Shown here piece after piece: positions 46,364 through 57,309 of a stretch of DNA of 64,000 bases (position 1 is its first letter; each line of letters starts with the position of its first letter). The stretch comes from Cytobacillus sp. NCCP-133 (GTDB lineage: Bacteria > Bacillota > Bacilli > Bacillales > Cytobacillaceae), in the NCBI RefSeq assembly GCF_026011715.1, contig NZ_BRVM01000019.1:1-64000 (forward strand). The letters are read 5' to 3'. The notes below the pieces were generated by a model, which was given only the letters and a program-made list of their open reading frames with translations, had not been told where the DNA came from and ran no database searches. The position numbers and the translations under genes are program-made.

Positions 46364-46789
46364 TTAGTCTTCAATAACGATACCCATGCTGCGCGCAGTA
46401 CCTTCAACCATACGCATTGCAGCTTCTACGCTTGCAGCGTTTAGGTCAGGCATCTTTGTTTCAGCAATCTCGCGTACCTTGTCACGCTTGACTGTTGCTA
46501 CTTTATTACGGTTTGGTTCACCAGAACCAGACTCGATTCCAGCCGCCTTCTTAAGAAGAACTGCAGCAGGAGGAGTTTTCGTAATAAATGTAAATGAACG
46601 GTCTTCAAAAACCGTGATTTCAACAGGAATGATTAAGCCAGCTTGTTCAGCTGTACGAGCGTTAAATTCCTTACAGAATCCCATGATGTTTACACCTGCT
46701 TGACCAAGTGCCGGTCCTACTGGTGGTGCAGGGTTCGCTTTACCTGCAGGGATTTGCAGCTTTACAAGTTTGATTACTTTTTTAGCCAC
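46364..46789 (-). CDS. rplK: 50S ribosomal protein L11
   Basis: This 141-residue protein of the GTPase-associated centre is the target of thiostrepton and needed for RelA activation. It starts with GTG 46789 after AAGGAGGTG, giving [17 protein letters not shown]. The proline-rich [11 protein letters not shown] segment is intact. The frame is open upstream to 46846, but the shorter form matches the family. Confidence 0.98.
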   Translation of the reverse strand: MAKKVIKLVKLQIPAGKANPAPPVGPALGQAGVNIMGFCKEFNARTAEQAGLIIPVEITVFEDRSFTFITKTPPAAVLLKKAAGIESGSGEPNRNKVATVKRDKVREIAETKMPDLNAASVEAAMRMVEGTARSMGIVIED

Positions 46790-46923
46790 GAGACACACCT
46801 CCTTAAAGTCCGTGATGTGGTAATAGGGAAATTCCCTCCCACTCAACTTATAGTCTTTATATTAAGATAAAGAACTTTTAACAATTGTCCAGCCTCTTTG
46901 CAAGAGACATACTGACCTTTGAA

Positions 46924-46952
46924 ATATTATCACTTTTCAAAGGCAATTTCAA
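46924..46952 (-). promoter_or_regulatory. rplK promoter (sigma-A)
   Basis: On the minus strand there is TTGAAA (46947-46952), a 17 bp spacer and TAATAT (46924-46929). The leader of about 125 nt to rplK contains a CCTCTTTG / CAAGAGA-type hairpin. Confidence 0.82.
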
Positions 46953-47031
46953 GTTTTTTTACAAAGATATATAAAAGCACCCAAATTGAGTAAGCAATTA
47001 TAGCTGATGAATCAAGCTTTTCTGTGTATTT

Positions 47032-47565
47032 CTATAATTTCTCTATCTGGGTGAAATCAAGTTCCACCGGAGTATCACGGCCGAACATGTTAACGAGCAC
47101 TTTGATCTTCGCTTTATCTTTATCGATATCTTCAATAGTGCCTGTAAAGTTTGCAAACGGGCCTTCTTTAACTTGTACCGTTTCACCAATTTCAAAGTTG
47201 ATGTCAAAACGCGCTTCCTCGACACCCATATGCTTTAAGATATTAGTAACTTCTTCTGGCAATAGCGGGGTAGGTTTTGATCCAGACCCAGCAGAGCCGA
47301 CAAACCCTGTTACCCCAGGAGTATTTCTTACTACATACCAGGAATCATCAGTCATGACAATTTCCACAATAACATAGCCAGGGAATACCTTTCGTTTCAC
47401 TACTTTCTTTTTGCCGTTTTTCAATTCTGTTTCTTCTTCTTCCGGAACGACTACACGGAAGATTTTATCTTGCATACCCATAGACTCGACACGCTTCTCC
47501 AGGTTTGCTTTGACTTTATTTTCATAGCCAGAGTACGTATGAACAACATACCAATTCTTTTCCAT
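47032..47565 (-). CDS. nusG: transcription elongation/pausing factor NusG
   Basis: This 177-residue protein has an N-terminal NGN domain (WYVVHTYSGYENKVKANLEK) that binds RNA polymerase and a C-terminal KOW domain (QVKEGPFANFTGTIEDID). In B. subtilis NusG promotes sequence-specific pausing. It follows secE by 143 bp with a terminator-like hairpin between. Confidence 0.98.
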   Translation of the reverse strand: MEKNWYVVHTYSGYENKVKANLEKRVESMGMQDKIFRVVVPEEEETELKNGKKKVVKRKVFPGYVIVEIVMTDDSWYVVRNTPGVTGFVGSAGSGSKPTPLLPEEVTNILKHMGVEEARFDINFEIGETVQVKEGPFANFTGTIEDIDKDKAKIKVLVNMFGRDTPVELDFTQIEKL

Positions 47566-47639
47566 TCAAGAGGACTTGTTCGTCCTTCCCTCCCTGTATT
47601 AAACAATTTATTTGCATTACAACTTTTTTGACCAAATGA

Positions 47640-47657
47640 AAAAACCCGTCTCCGGGC
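47640..47657 (-). terminator. weak terminator between secE and nusG
   Basis: On the minus strand GCCCG-GAGA-CGGGT is followed by TTTTTC. The stem is short, so partial read-through into nusG is expected. Confidence 0.6.
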
Positions 47658-47708
47658 TTTGCAAATGTTACCTGTGTTATTCTCCATTATACCATGGAAA
47701 CTCAGGGG

Positions 47709-47891
47709 TTATTCAAGAATAATACGAATCAATTCAGAAATACCCAGGTCAAGCACTGCAAAAAACACAGCAAAGAATGTAACTGTCGCTAAAACGGTTA
47801 CAGTATAGTTTGTTAATTCTTTGCGCTTAGGCCAGCTGACCTTTCTCATTTCTCGCCCAACTTCACGGAAAAAATTCACGGTGCGTTGCAT
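47709..47891 (-). CDS. secE: protein translocase subunit SecE
   Basis: This 60-residue membrane protein of the short Gram-positive type has an amphipathic helix with REMRKVSWPKRKEL and one transmembrane segment (about 30-57). It clamps the SecY channel. The frame starts at 47939, but ATG 47891 after GGGGG gives the expected length. Confidence 0.96.
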   Translation of the reverse strand: MQRTVNFFREVGREMRKVSWPKRKELTNYTVTVLATVTFFAVFFAVLDLGISELIRIILE

Positions 47892-48030
47892 TTCGTAACC
47901 CCCAACTTTCAAGAGATATCTTTTAACAGTAAAGCGCAAACGGCTATATTAACAGACTATTGCTAGTCAAATAATCAGTCAATCAGCTTTCTGGCTATTA
48001 AAGAGCAAAACTTCTAATCTATATCTAAAA

Positions 48031-48174
48031 TTACTTTGTTTCTTTATGGATCGTATGTGTACTGCATGCACTGCAAAATTTCTTCAGTTCAAGCCTGCCT
48101 GAATCATTCTTGCTTGCCGTTGAGTAGTTTCTCGAACCGCAATCAGAACATGCAAGTATCGCCTTTTTAGTCAT
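48031..48174 (-). CDS. rpmG: 50S ribosomal protein L33
   Basis: This 47-residue zinc-ribbon protein translates as [20 protein letters not shown] and so on. It has Cys9, Cys12, Cys34 and Cys37, i.e. the zinc-binding form. It is preceded by AGGTGGG and a strong promoter, and occupies the rpmGB position upstream of secE. It is short enough to be missed by length-filtered gene finders. Confidence 0.95.
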   Translation of the reverse strand: MTKKAILACSDCGSRNYSTASKNDSGRLELKKFCSACSTHTIHKETK

Positions 48175-48210
48175 TTTCCCACCTACTAATGTCCACTTTA
48201 CGCCCTTAAA

Positions 48211-48239
48211 ACTTTAACACGCTCCCTAAAACATGTCAA
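48211..48239 (-). promoter_or_regulatory. rpmG-secE promoter (sigma-A)
   Basis: On the minus strand there is TTGACA (48234-48239), a 17 bp spacer and TAAAGT (48211-48216), about 37 bp before the rpmG start. Confidence 0.82.
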
Positions 48240-48275
48240 TAACTGCAAAAAGGGCAAGTTCTTGGGAAGTTTTGT

Positions 48276-48932
48276 CTATAAAGAAAACTCACGCACTTCC
48301 AAATATCTTTCCAGCTTCCTTTTCACACGCTGCAAGGCATTGTCTATTGATTTCACATGGCGGTTGAGCTCTTCAGAAATTTCCTGATAGGACTGCCCGT
48401 CCAAATAAAGAGCAAGCACCTTTCGTTCCAGGTCACTCAGCAGCTCAGACATTTTTATTTCAATGTGGTCAAACTCTTCCTGGTTAATGATAAGCTCTTC
48501 AGGATCCATAACCTTAGCTCCTGAAATGACATCCATTAAAGTCCGGTCAGATTCTTCATCATAAATAGGCTTATCTAAAGAAACATAAGAATTCAGCGGA
48601 ATATGCTTTTGCCGTGTCGCCGTCTTTATAGCGGTAATAATCTGCCTTGTAATGCACAGCTCAGCAAACGCTTTAAAGGAGGAAAGCTTGTCCTCTTTAA
48701 AATCGCGGATGGCTTTATACAGGCCAATCATTCCCTCTTGTACAATATCTTCTTTGTCTGCACCAATCAAAAAATAGGATCTTGCTTTCGCCCGCACGAA
48801 ATTGCGATATTTATGAATCAGATAATCTAATGCTTCACTTTCTCCTTTATGCACCAGATCAACTAACTCTTCGTCCTCAAGCTGGATAAAGTCTAATAGA
48901 TTTTCGTCGATTGTCTTGAAGTCAGCACTCAC
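48276..48932 (-). CDS. sigH: RNA polymerase sigma factor SigH
   Basis: This 218-residue sigma-70 family factor starts the switch to sporulation and competence in Bacillus. Region 2 includes KYRNFVRAKARSYFLIGAD and EDIVQEGMIGLYKAIRDF. Region 4 has the helix-turn-helix SYQEISEELNRHVKSIDNAL. The frame is open to 49049, but GTG 48932, after GGGGGG, gives exactly the B. subtilis length. The N-terminal residues VSADFKTIDENL differ from B. subtilis, which is usual for this part. Confidence 0.96.
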   Translation of the reverse strand: MSADFKTIDENLLDFIQLEDEELVDLVHKGESEALDYLIHKYRNFVRAKARSYFLIGADKEDIVQEGMIGLYKAIRDFKEDKLSSFKAFAELCITRQIITAIKTATRQKHIPLNSYVSLDKPIYDEESDRTLMDVISGAKVMDPEELIINQEEFDHIEIKMSELLSDLERKVLALYLDGQSYQEISEELNRHVKSIDNALQRVKRKLERYLEVREFSL

Positions 48933-48968
48933 TAGGATCCCCCCGACCGTACAAGCATGGTTAGAAAT

Positions 48969-48998
48969 ATTATACAGCAGGGCTTTTTCAAGCGTCAA
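48969..48998 (-). promoter_or_regulatory. sigH promoter (sigma-A)
   Basis: On the minus strand there is TTGACG (48993-48998), an 18 bp spacer and TATAAT (48969-48974), ending just beyond the rae1 stop. The B. subtilis sigH promoter is repressed by AbrB; an AbrB site cannot be recognised by sequence alone. Confidence 0.8.
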
Positions 48999-49002
48999 CC
49001 GC

Positions 49003-49512
49003 TCATTGTCCCCCTCTGCGCCACTTTTCAAAAATTTCTGCCACTTCATTGCTAAGGTGGATTTTGGAAACGGGTTTTTTTTGCTGAATTTTTTTTACTT
49101 TTTTTTCGATGCTGCTTTCGATCAGATTCATTTCGTTAAGCAGCTCCCTGGCTGACTTCCTTAGAGCGCCTTGGCCAAAAATGACCCATTGCTCTGTATA
49201 ATCGGAAGTAGCAACATGAATTTGCGTTTTAATATTGCTTAAATCAATCGCCAATTTTTCAATGCGCTCATCCGCGGTTTCATTATTTCTGGTAAAAATT
49301 ACCTCTACTTTTGAATTCTTAATTTTTTTTTCAGTACCCTTTACGTAGTGGGCATCAAAAACGACTATGACCTTATAACCGGAATATCCCTGGTACTCGG
49401 CCATTTTTTCGACAAGGCGGTCCCTGGCAGAAGATAAATCTTTGTCCTTGAGTTCCTTTAATTCCGGCCAAGCACCAATTATGTTGTACCCGTCAACAAT
49501 TAGGATGTCCAT
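49003..49512 (-). CDS. rae1: ribosome-associated endoribonuclease Rae1 (YacP)
   Basis: This is a 169-residue NYN/PIN-like nuclease. The acidic active-site residues lie in ILIVDGYNIIGAWPEL, VVFDAHYV, NNETADERIEKLA and ATSDYTEQ. In B. subtilis Rae1 cuts mRNA in the ribosomal A site. It starts two bases after rlmB, in the order rlmB-rae1-sigH. Confidence 0.93.
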   Translation of the reverse strand: MDILIVDGYNIIGAWPELKELKDKDLSSARDRLVEKMAEYQGYSGYKVIVVFDAHYVKGTEKKIKNSKVEVIFTRNNETADERIEKLAIDLSNIKTQIHVATSDYTEQWVIFGQGALRKSARELLNEMNLIESSIEKKVKKIQQKKPVSKIHLSNEVAEIFEKWRRGGQ

Positions 49513-49514
49513 TA

Positions 49515-50258
49515 TTATCCCTCAAGAGGAAGCCGTTTCCGATAAACCTCATACATAAGAAGAGCAGCCGCAACAGATGCATTCAAAGAAGTAACATGCC
49601 CTGACATAGGCAATCGGATAAGAAAATCACATTTATCCCTGATCAGGCGGCCCATTCCTTTTCCTTCACTGCCGATCACAAGCCCTATTGGCATCGCCCC
49701 ATCGAATTGGCGGTAGTCTTGTTTTCCTTTCGCATCCGTTCCCGCAATCCAAACGCCTCTCTCTTTCAACTCATCAATGGTTCTAGCCATGTTCGTAACT
49801 CGGACAACAGGAATATACTCAATAGCACCCGTTGATGCCTTGGCCACCGTTGCAGTCAGGCCTACAGCCCTCCGCTTGGGAATAATAATCCCGTGTGCCC
49901 CGACAGCATCCGCTGTCCGCATGATGGATCCGAGATTATGTGGATCTTCTATTTCATCCAGCAGCAAAAAGAATGGATCCTCATTTTTCTTTTCCGCTGC
50001 AGCAAAGAGATCATCTATTTCTGCATATTGATATGCAGCCACCTGAGCAACCACTCCCTGATGGTTTCCTTCTGCCATCTGATCAATTTTTTTCTTGGGA
50101 ACGAACTGAACCAGCACACCTGCCGATTTTGCCAGCCCAATTACCTGTTGCATCTGCCCACTTTGCGAACCTTCTGCGATAAAGATCTTATTAATATCCC
50201 TTTCTGACTTTAATGCTTCAATAACGGGATTTTTCCCAATGATAAAATCCTGGCTCAC
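49515..50258 (-). CDS. rlmB: 23S rRNA (guanosine-2'-O-)-methyltransferase RlmB
   Basis: This is a 247-residue SPOUT (TrmH-type) enzyme. An N-terminal substrate-binding domain (about 1-75) precedes the knotted catalytic domain with [35 protein letters not shown] and [20 protein letters not shown]. It methylates G2251 of 23S rRNA in E. coli. Overlaps mrnC by four bases. Confidence 0.95.
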   Translation of the reverse strand: MSQDFIIGKNPVIEALKSERDINKIFIAEGSQSGQMQQVIGLAKSAGVLVQFVPKKKIDQMAEGNHQGVVAQVAAYQYAEIDDLFAAAEKKNEDPFFLLLDEIEDPHNLGSIMRTADAVGAHGIIIPKRRAVGLTATVAKASTGAIEYIPVVRVTNMARTIDELKERGVWIAGTDAKGKQDYRQFDGAMPIGLVIGSEGKGMGRLIRDKCDFLIRLPMSGHVTSLNASVAAALLMYEVYRKRLPLEG

Positions 50259-50680
50259 TTTACCGCTCCTCCTTTCTTTTCCTCAACTAATCTTATGGAT
50301 TCAAGGATCAGCTCTTCCATTCGCTCTTGGCTTTTGGACAAAAATAGATAGCCAATCAGGGATTCAAAAGCCGTGCTGTATCTGTACGTTTGCACATCCG
50401 TATTTTTCGGTACCGAACCGGATTTTGCATTTCGTCCCCTCCGGACTACTGCCCGTTCTTCTTCCGTCAGACGTTCAGAGTCAATTAATTCATGGATGAT
50501 CATGGACTGGGCTTTCGCAGAAACATACCAGGTTGCCTCTTTATGAAGAAGGTGGGGCCTAACCCGTCCATTTTGAAGCAGATGGTGGCGTATATAGGTT
50601 TCAAAAACCGCATCCCCCATATACGCCAAAGCGAGACTATTCAATTGTTTTTCATCTATTTTATTTTCATAGTGAAGCAT
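50255..50680 (-). CDS. mrnC: mini-ribonuclease III
   Basis: This 141-residue RNase III catalytic domain without the dsRNA-binding domain matures 23S rRNA ends. The blocks [19 protein letters not shown] and [18 protein letters not shown] hold the acidic metal ligands. It follows cysS by three bases, and rlmB overlaps its stop. Confidence 0.95.
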   Translation of the reverse strand: MLHYENKIDEKQLNSLALAYMGDAVFETYIRHHLLQNGRVRPHLLHKEATWYVSAKAQSMIIHELIDSERLTEEERAVVRRGRNAKSGSVPKNTDVQTYRYSTAFESLIGYLFLSKSQERMEELILESIRLVEEKKGGAVK

Positions 50681-50683
50681 TGT

Positions 50684-52087
50684 TTAGCCTCTTTTCCATC
50701 TGATTCCCTGCGGTGTATCTTCAAGGATAATATTCATTTCTTTCAGCTGATCACGGATCTTGTCTGCCAGTTCAAAATTGCGTTCTTTTCTGGCCTGCTG
50801 ACGCTGTTCAATCAGCAGTTCAATTTCATCATCCAGAAGGTCAGCATTTGCTTCTTCAAGGGAAAGTCCCAATACATCAAACAGTATTTCGAATTCTTTT
50901 GTAAATGCATCGATCACTTCAACAGCTGTGTTTTTTTCCATTAGGTAATAATTCGAGAGTTTGGACAGCTCAAATAAAATAGATACGGCATTCGCTGTGT
51001 TGAAATCATCATCCATATCGTGAATGAACTGCTCATGAAGAACCGTTATTTTATCCAGCCACTCCTGATTATTATCAGTCAGATTCACACTAGCTTCTTT
51101 GCGGTGCTTTAAATTATGATAAGACGTTTTAATGCGTTCCAGCCCTGAACGGGTATTTTCCAGAAGCTCATCACTGTAGTTGATTGGATGTCTGTAATGT
51201 ACAGATATCATGAAAAATCTTAAAACCTCAGGATCATGTTTTTGGATAATATCATGAACCAATACAAAGTTCCCAAGTGATTTAGACATTTTTTCATTGT
51301 CTATATTAATATAACCATTATGCATCCAATATCGGGCAAAGGGTTTTCCTGTCAGTGCTTCTGACTGGGCGATTTCATTTTCATGATGCGGGAAGGCAAG
51401 ATCCTGTCCGCCTGCATGGATATCAATTGTGTCCCCCAGGAATTTCTTTGCCATCGCAGAGCATTCAATATGCCAGCCTGGCCTTCCTTTTCCCCAAGGG
51501 CTATCCCATGATATTTCTCCTTCCTTCGCGGCTTTCCAAAGAACAAAATCAAGGGAATCCTGTTTCTTATCACCTACCGCAATACGGGCGCCGACACGCA
51601 ATTCATCAATAGACTGATGGGACAGCTTTCCGTACTCATCAAATTTGCGGGTATGGTAATAGACATCCCCCTCAGATTCATACGCGAAGCCTTTATCAAT
51701 CAATGTCTGAATAAACTCAATAATGATACCCATGCTTTCTGTCACTCTTGGATGGACATCAGCCCGCCTGCAGCCCAATGCTGAAACATCCTCGAAATAA
51801 GCATTAATAAAGCGTTCCGCAATGCTTGGAACATCTGTTCCAAGTTCATTGGCTACGCGGATCAGCTTGTCGTCAACATCTGTGAAATTGGAAACATACT
51901 GAACATTATAGCCGCGGAACTCAAGATATCTTCGTACAGTATCAAACACAATTGGCGGGCGCGCATTTCCTATATGAATATAGTTATATACGGTTGGTCC
52001 GCACACATACATTTTCACTTTTCCCTCTTCTAATGGGATAAACTCTTCTTTTTGCCGTGTTAGTGTATTATAGATCTGAATGGCCAT
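50684..52087 (-). CDS. cysS: cysteinyl-tRNA synthetase
   Basis: This 467-residue class I synthetase has HIGH-type HIGNARP and KMSKSLGN motifs. The zinc site includes Cys of YVCGPTVYN and the [10 protein letters not shown] and [10 protein letters not shown] blocks. It overlaps cysE by 20 bases and so is controlled by the same cysteine T-box. Confidence 0.98.
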   Translation of the reverse strand: MAIQIYNTLTRQKEEFIPLEEGKVKMYVCGPTVYNYIHIGNARPPIVFDTVRRYLEFRGYNVQYVSNFTDVDDKLIRVANELGTDVPSIAERFINAYFEDVSALGCRRADVHPRVTESMGIIIEFIQTLIDKGFAYESEGDVYYHTRKFDEYGKLSHQSIDELRVGARIAVGDKKQDSLDFVLWKAAKEGEISWDSPWGKGRPGWHIECSAMAKKFLGDTIDIHAGGQDLAFPHHENEIAQSEALTGKPFARYWMHNGYINIDNEKMSKSLGNFVLVHDIIQKHDPEVLRFFMISVHYRHPINYSDELLENTRSGLERIKTSYHNLKHRKEASVNLTDNNQEWLDKITVLHEQFIHDMDDDFNTANAVSILFELSKLSNYYLMEKNTAVEVIDAFTKEFEILFDVLGLSLEEANADLLDDEIELLIEQRQQARKERNFELADKIRDQLKEMNIILEDTPQGIRWKRG

Positions 52088-52736
52088 AAACCTGACTCCT
52101 TTCTTTCCTCAGCGACTCAACTTCATCTCTTATTTCTTGCATCTCTTTCTCCATTTCCTTAAAACGGTCAAAAATTGGATCTGGAAGATCACAATGATTT
52201 AAATCCTTTCCAACTTTCACTCCATCACGGATTTTCACTCTGCCTGGAATGCCGACTACAGTTGAGTTCGGCGGAACCTCATGAAGGACAACGGAGCCTG
52301 CGCCTATTTTAGAGTTTTCCCCAATTGTAATGGAACCCAGAACCTTCGCACCTGTCGCAATAAGTGCATTGTCTTTAATAGTAGGATGCCGCTTGCCTTT
52401 TTCCTTCCCGGTCCCACCTAGCGTCACTCCCTGAAAAACGGTTACGTTATCGCCAATCTCACATGTTTCCCCTATCACAACCCCCATTCCATGATCGATA
52501 AAAAAACGTCTGCCAATCTTTGCTCCCGGATGAATTTCAATTCCTGTGAAAAAGCGGCTGATCTGAGAAACAACTCTTGCAAGAAAATAAAATTTCCGCT
52601 TAAAAAGTGCGTGGGCAATGCGGTGTGACCAAATAGCGTGAAGTCCAGAATACGTTAATATTACTTCCAAATAACTTCTTGCTGCTGGATCCTGTTCAAA
52701 TACCACTTCGATATCTTCCTTCATTCTTACAAACAT
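52068..52736 (-). CDS. cysE: serine O-acetyltransferase
   Basis: This 222-residue enzyme acetylates serine with acetyl-CoA, the committed step of cysteine synthesis. An N-terminal helical domain is followed by left-handed hexapeptide repeats with [20 protein letters not shown] and [18 protein letters not shown]. It is the first gene behind the Cys T-box, linking cysteine synthesis to tRNA-Cys charging. Confidence 0.97.
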   Translation of the reverse strand: MFVRMKEDIEVVFEQDPAARSYLEVILTYSGLHAIWSHRIAHALFKRKFYFLARVVSQISRFFTGIEIHPGAKIGRRFFIDHGMGVVIGETCEIGDNVTVFQGVTLGGTGKEKGKRHPTIKDNALIATGAKVLGSITIGENSKIGAGSVVLHEVPPNSTVVGIPGRVKIRDGVKVGKDLNHCDLPDPIFDRFKEMEKEMQEIRDEVESLRKERSQVYGHSDL

Positions 52737-52845
52737 TGTTCATTTCCCCTCCTGACATAAGTCTTCATTTTTTATTTTTGTCTATCTAATTGCTATTCCC
52801 CTATAATATTTTCCAGGAAATAAGGTGTATCCCTTTTCATATATA

Positions 52846-53095
52846 AAAAAGCGCCTCTGCCACAATAGGACAGAGACGCTTTATGCGCGGTTCCACTCTG
52901 TTTAGACTAGTAAAGTCTCAACTTTAACCTGTTAACGGAAGGAGTTCCGCCCAAATCTACTTGGAGGCAGCAAGCTGCCGGCATCCGTTCGAATTGAGGC
53001 TCAGAGGCGCACTTCAGAAAAAAGAGAGGCTTAAACCACTTTCAGCCGCTGATGGTTCTCTCTAAAAAGCATCTTTTTTCTTACTTTTCCTCTTC
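52846..53095 (-). promoter_or_regulatory. T-box riboswitch, tRNA-Cys, for cysE-cysS
   Basis: On the minus strand the conserved T-box AGAGTGGAACCGCG lies at 52886-52899. It is followed by a terminator in which AGCGTCTCTG pairs with CAGAGGCGCT (52871-52880 and 52850-52859) and TTTTTT. A TGC codon at 53009-53011, in GAAGTGCGCC of Stem I, is a fitting specifier for cysteine. Uncharged tRNA-Cys should stabilise the antiterminator and turn on cysE-cysS, as in B. subtilis. Confidence 0.92.
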
Positions 53096-53152
53096 AACAC
53101 TTTTTTATATAGAATAATTTACTTAATACTATATTACATTTTCTCCAAGATG

Positions 53153-54610
53153 TTAACCAATAATGCTCATTAAGCGTGTTTTTACTTTTTCCTTTCCTAA
53201 AAGCTCGATTGCCTGCGGCAGATCAGGCCCATGTGTTTGGCCGGTAGTTGCAGAACGGATTGGCATAAAGAGCTTTTTGCCTTTATGACCTGTTGATTTT
53301 TGCACAGCTTTCATGGCCGCCTTAATTTCGTCTGCTTTGAATTCTGCAAGTGTTTCAATTTCCTGCAGGAATGCAGACAGCACTTCAGGAACTTGCTCTT
53401 CAGAAAGAACTTCCCTGGCTTCTTCATCTACCGTCATTTCTTCTGTGAAGAAAAGTTCTGACAATTCAACAATTTCAGCGCCAAAGCTCATCTTTTCCTG
53501 ATATAGTGTGATTAAGCTGCGGACCCACTCATTATTTTCCTGCTGCCAGTTTTCTCTGATCTTCCCTGCCTTCACCAGGTGAGGGGCAGAAATGGAAACC
53601 AGACGATCCTGATCAAGTTTTTTCATGTACTGATTATTCATCCATTCCAGCTTTTGCTTATCGAAAAGGGCAGGAGATTTTGAAAGTCTGCTCTCATCGA
53701 AAATATCAATAAACTCTTCCTTGGAGAAGATTTCTTCCTCTCCGGCAGGAGACCAGCCCAGCAAAGTAATAAAGTTAAATAGAGCCTCCGGCAAGTAGCC
53801 CAATTCTTCATACTGTTCGATGAACTGAATAATCGTCTCGTCTCGCTTGCTTAATTTCTTTCGGCTTTCATTAACAATCAAAGTCATATGGCCAAATTTC
53901 GGCATTTCCCAGCCCAATGCTTCATAAATCATCTGCTGCTTAGGCGTATTGGAGATATGGTCATCACCGCGCAGTACATGAGAGATTTTCATTAGGTGGT
54001 CGTCCACGGCTACCGCAAAGTTATAAGTAGGCGTTCCGTCTTTTTTGACAATTACATAATCACCAAAGCCATCAGATTCAAATGACACATCACCTTTTAC
54101 CATGTCTTTGAATGAGAGAACCTTCCCCTTTGGCACTAAAAAGCGAATGCTGGGCTTTCTGCCTTCCGCTTCCAATGCAGCCTTATTCTCAGCTGTTAAG
54201 TGGCGGCATTTCCCTGAATAAGCAGGGGTATCTCCCTTAGCAGACTGAGCCTCACGTTCAGCTTCCAATTCTTCTTCCGTACAATAGCATTTATAGGCAT
54301 GCCCTTTTTCAAGAAGTTCTTTGTAGTATGTTTCATAAATATCATTCCGTTCAGATTGGCGGTATGGTCCGTATGCGCCTTTTTTATCTATGCTTTCGTC
54401 CCAATCCATGCCAAGCCATTTTAAGTAATGAAGCTGGCTTTCTTCACCGCCTTCAATATTTCGTTTCTTATCTGTATCTTCAATGCGGATGATGAATTTT
54501 CCGCCTTTGCTTCTTGCAAATAAATAGTTGAATAGCGCCGTTCTCGCATTTCCGATATGTAAATGCCCGGTTGGACTCGGAGCGTAGCGGACGCGGATTT
54601 CATTTGACAT
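53153..54610 (-). CDS. gltX: glutamyl-tRNA synthetase
   Basis: This 485-residue class I synthetase has the HIGH motif in [19 protein letters not shown] and the KMSKS counterpart KLSKRDE. In Bacilli it is non-discriminating and also charges tRNA-Gln for later amidation. The frame is open to 54649, but GAGGAGG before ATG 54610 gives [15 protein letters not shown]. In B. subtilis gltX is cotranscribed with cysE-cysS. Confidence 0.97.
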   Translation of the reverse strand: MSNEIRVRYAPSPTGHLHIGNARTALFNYLFARSKGGKFIIRIEDTDKKRNIEGGEESQLHYLKWLGMDWDESIDKKGAYGPYRQSERNDIYETYYKELLEKGHAYKCYCTEEELEAEREAQSAKGDTPAYSGKCRHLTAENKAALEAEGRKPSIRFLVPKGKVLSFKDMVKGDVSFESDGFGDYVIVKKDGTPTYNFAVAVDDHLMKISHVLRGDDHISNTPKQQMIYEALGWEMPKFGHMTLIVNESRKKLSKRDETIIQFIEQYEELGYLPEALFNFITLLGWSPAGEEEIFSKEEFIDIFDESRLSKSPALFDKQKLEWMNNQYMKKLDQDRLVSISAPHLVKAGKIRENWQQENNEWVRSLITLYQEKMSFGAEIVELSELFFTEEMTVDEEAREVLSEEQVPEVLSAFLQEIETLAEFKADEIKAAMKAVQKSTGHKGKKLFMPIRSATTGQTHGPDLPQAIELLGKEKVKTRLMSIIG

Positions 54611-54870
54611 AGTTACTGCCTCCTCAAAATCTTCAATAAAGTTGGGCAATGCATAGGACGTGCTAGTGCAATCATAGTGAAAGACCGTCGCGATTTGGTT
54701 TAGTCTGCCTTCTCCCCCTGATTGTTAGTTGAGGCCCGCACGAAGCAAATCACAAAGAAATTCCACAAGACGTTGCTTTTTAATCTTTGTTCTGCTTTTG
54801 AGCCTTTTCGGAAAGGTTTGACCAGACTTATCTCTATGGCCTTACTGCCCGTTACACTGCGATAAGCTAT

Positions 54871-54899
54871 ATTTTAACACTCTGAAATTCCTTCTGAAA
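54871..54899 (-). promoter_or_regulatory. candidate gltX promoter
   Basis: On the minus strand there is TTTCAG (54894-54899), a 17 bp spacer and TAAAAT (54871-54876), between ispF and gltX. The remaining leader of about 250 nt has a CCTTTTCGGAAAGG hairpin and no known riboswitch. Confidence 0.4.
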
Positions 54900-54909
54900 G
54901 GTAATTTTA

Positions 54910-55392
54910 TTAGTTAGCTTTCTTTTTTAGCAAAACAGCGGCTTGTGAAGCAATTCCTTCTTCTCTTCCCGTAAAACCAAGCTTCTCCGTAGTGGTTGCT
55001 TTCACATTTATATTTTCTTTGTCAGTTTCTAAAAGCTGAGCAATCCGCTCTTGCATTTTTCCGATATGGGGAGCCATTTTGGGCTTTTGGGCAATAATGG
55101 TGCAGTCTGCATTCACCAGCTCATATCCTTTTTCTTTAACAATACCCCATACATGCTCCAGCAATTTCGCAGAATCGGCCCCCTTAAATTCAGGATCCAT
55201 ATCTGGAAAATGACGCCCGATATCTCCTTCACCAATCGCACCGAGACAAGCATCGGCTACAGTATGCAGCAAAACATCTGCATCCGAATGACCGAGCAGC
55301 CCTTTTTCATAAGGTATCTCAATCCCTCCAATAATCAAAGGGCGCCCTTCAGCAAATTGATGAACATCAAAACCTTGCCCTATCCTAAACAT
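54910..55392 (-). CDS. ispF: 2-C-methyl-D-erythritol 2,4-cyclodiphosphate synthase
   Basis: This 160-residue trimeric enzyme of the MEP pathway has zinc ligands Asp and His in GFDVHQF and the His in [12 protein letters not shown]. The blocks [11 protein letters not shown] and [18 protein letters not shown] are diagnostic. It follows ispD by about 40 bp; both act in isopentenyl diphosphate synthesis. Confidence 0.97.
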   Translation of the reverse strand: MFRIGQGFDVHQFAEGRPLIIGGIEIPYEKGLLGHSDADVLLHTVADACLGAIGEGDIGRHFPDMDPEFKGADSAKLLEHVWGIVKEKGYELVNADCTIIAQKPKMAPHIGKMQERIAQLLETDKENINVKATTTEKLGFTGREEGIASQAAVLLKKKAN

Positions 55393-55434
55393 AATAAAAT
55401 CCCCTTTTGTTTTGTCATTAACATGCTATGTTAA

Positions 55435-56124
55435 CTATTTCTGTTTTTCTCTTTTCTTAATGATTGCTTCTGCAAAATAAAGGTCCTCTGGCGTAGTCAG
55501 CTTAATATTATCGTAATTTCCTTCTACAATCACCACTTCTTTGCCTAACCGCTCCACGAGGCTGGCATCATCCGTCCCTAGATACTTTTCTTCTAAAGCC
55601 CTGCGGTGTGCTTCAAGCAGAACAGAAATACGAAAAGCCTGTGGCGTTTGAACAGCCCACAGGCCGGAACGTTCAAGTGTTTCTGCAACCAAATTTCCAT
55701 CTGCTTTTTTAACCGTGTCTTTAAGGGGCACAGCAAGGACTGCTGAACCTTTTTCTTCTGCCGTCTTCACGAGCGGTCTAATCAATTCCTGGCCAACGAA
55801 AGGACGCGCAGCATCATGTACCAGCACAACCCCATCTCCAGCGATCGTTTTAGCAGCATTATAGACACTGTGCTGCCTTTCCTTGCCTCCCTCAACCATG
55901 GCATCTACTTTTGTAATGTTATGCTCTTTTAAAAGAACACTCATTTCCTGTTCATCTTGTGAATTGATTGCCAATATAATGCCGGTGCAGTCGGGATCAT
56001 TTTCAAAGACTTTTATTGTATGGATAAAAACAGGCATTTCACCAATTTTAAGGAGAAGCTTATTCTTTCCTGCTCCCATTCTTTTTCCCTGTCCTGCTGC
56101 CGGAAGAATTACTTGGTAGTTCAT
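55435..56124 (-). CDS. ispD: 2-C-methyl-D-erythritol 4-phosphate cytidylyltransferase
   Basis: This 229-residue enzyme transfers CMP to methylerythritol phosphate. The nucleotide-binding loop is LPAAGQGKRMGAGKNK, and VLVHDAARPFV and VQTPQAFR are family blocks. The frame runs to 56193, but ATG 56124 after GAGGAA gives the family start MNYQVILPAAG. Confidence 0.96.
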   Translation of the reverse strand: MNYQVILPAAGQGKRMGAGKNKLLLKIGEMPVFIHTIKVFENDPDCTGIILAINSQDEQEMSVLLKEHNITKVDAMVEGGKERQHSVYNAAKTIAGDGVVLVHDAARPFVGQELIRPLVKTAEEKGSAVLAVPLKDTVKKADGNLVAETLERSGLWAVQTPQAFRISVLLEAHRRALEEKYLGTDDASLVERLGKEVVIVEGNYDNIKLTTPEDLYFAEAIIKKREKQK

Positions 56125-56220
56125 AAAATGATTCCTCTCTCCCAAAAAAGGTAGGGCAAAAAGGCAAGGGAGGCAAAGATGCTCCCCCCGCACAATCTGT
56201 CCTACTTTTTTATGCGTGCA

Positions 56221-57309
56221 TTATAAAGCTTTTTCTAAAAGCTTGGGTTTTGCAAAAATCATTCTGCCGGCAGATGTCTGCAAAACACTTGTGACAAGAA
56301 CATCAATATGTTTGCCAATATAGTTTCTGCCTTCTTCCACCACGATCATCGTACCATCATCCAGGTAGGCAATACCCTGATTCTGTTCCTTGCCATCCTT
56401 AATTACCTGTACCTTCATTTCCTCTCCAGGAAGCACAACAGGCTTCACAGCATTCGCTAGATCATTAATATTTAAAACAGCTACTTTTTGCAATTCACAA
56501 ACTTTGTTTAAATTAAAATCATTGGTCACAACGACACCATTTGTTATTTTCGCCAGCTTTACAAGTTTGCTGTCTACTTCCTGTATCTCTTCAAAGTCGC
56601 CCTCATAAATCTCAACCTTAATAGAGAGCTCTTTTTGAATTTTATTTAAAATATCAAGCCCTCTTCGGCCTCGATTTCGTTTTAGAACATCTGAAGAATC
56701 AGCGATATGCTGGAGCTCCTCCAGCACAAATTGCGGTATGACAATCGTGCCCTCAAGAAAGCCCGTTTGGCAAATATCTGCAATCCGCCCATCAATAATG
56801 ACGCTTGTATCAAGAATCTTAAGCGAGTTTTTAGCAGCCGTTTCCGGCTCACTATCTTCTTCCGCTGTTTTCTTTTTCTTGTTTGAAAACAAAGTTAATA
56901 GCTCGTCACGTTTTTTAAAGCCCACTTGGAAACCAAGATAACCAAACAGCAATGTCAACACAATCGGGGCTACCGTATTCAGTATGGGGACCTCAATGGC
57001 ATTAAGTGCATAGCCGATTAAAAAAGCAATAACTAATCCAAAAACAAGACCGACACTTCCGAAAATAATATCAGTTATAGGTACTTTTACGAGTGATTCT
57101 TCTGCCCATCTCACAAAATTGACGACATGATCAACCGCCCAAAAAGTAATAAGATAAAAAATAATAGCACCTAAAACGGCGGACACATATGGATTATTTA
57201 AAAGAGGAATGTCGTTTAAATTCATTAATTTCAATAAGTCAGGAATCAAAAATATCCCAAGCGTTACCCCGATAATAAGGAAGCATGCCTGTACAATACG
57301 TCTTAACAT
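56221..57309 (-). CDS. PIN/TRAM domain membrane protein (YacL)
   Basis: This is a 362-residue protein with about four N-terminal transmembrane segments (residues 5-25, 40-60, 80-105 and 112-130). A PIN-like nuclease domain follows (about 165-280, with [15 protein letters not shown] and [11 protein letters not shown]), then a C-terminal TRAM domain (about 295-350). It is the B. subtilis YacL orthologue between disA and ispD. Nuclease activity is suggested by the conserved Asp residues, but the substrate is unknown. Confidence 0.9.
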   Translation of the reverse strand: MLRRIVQACFLIIGVTLGIFLIPDLLKLMNLNDIPLLNNPYVSAVLGAIIFYLITFWAVDHVVNFVRWAEESLVKVPITDIIFGSVGLVFGLVIAFLIGYALNAIEVPILNTVAPIVLTLLFGYLGFQVGFKKRDELLTLFSNKKKKTAEEDSEPETAAKNSLKILDTSVIIDGRIADICQTGFLEGTIVIPQFVLEELQHIADSSDVLKRNRGRRGLDILNKIQKELSIKVEIYEGDFEEIQEVDSKLVKLAKITNGVVVTNDFNLNKVCELQKVAVLNINDLANAVKPVVLPGEEMKVQVIKDGKEQNQGIAYLDDGTMIVVEEGRNYIGKHIDVLVTSVLQTSAGRMIFAKPKLLEKAL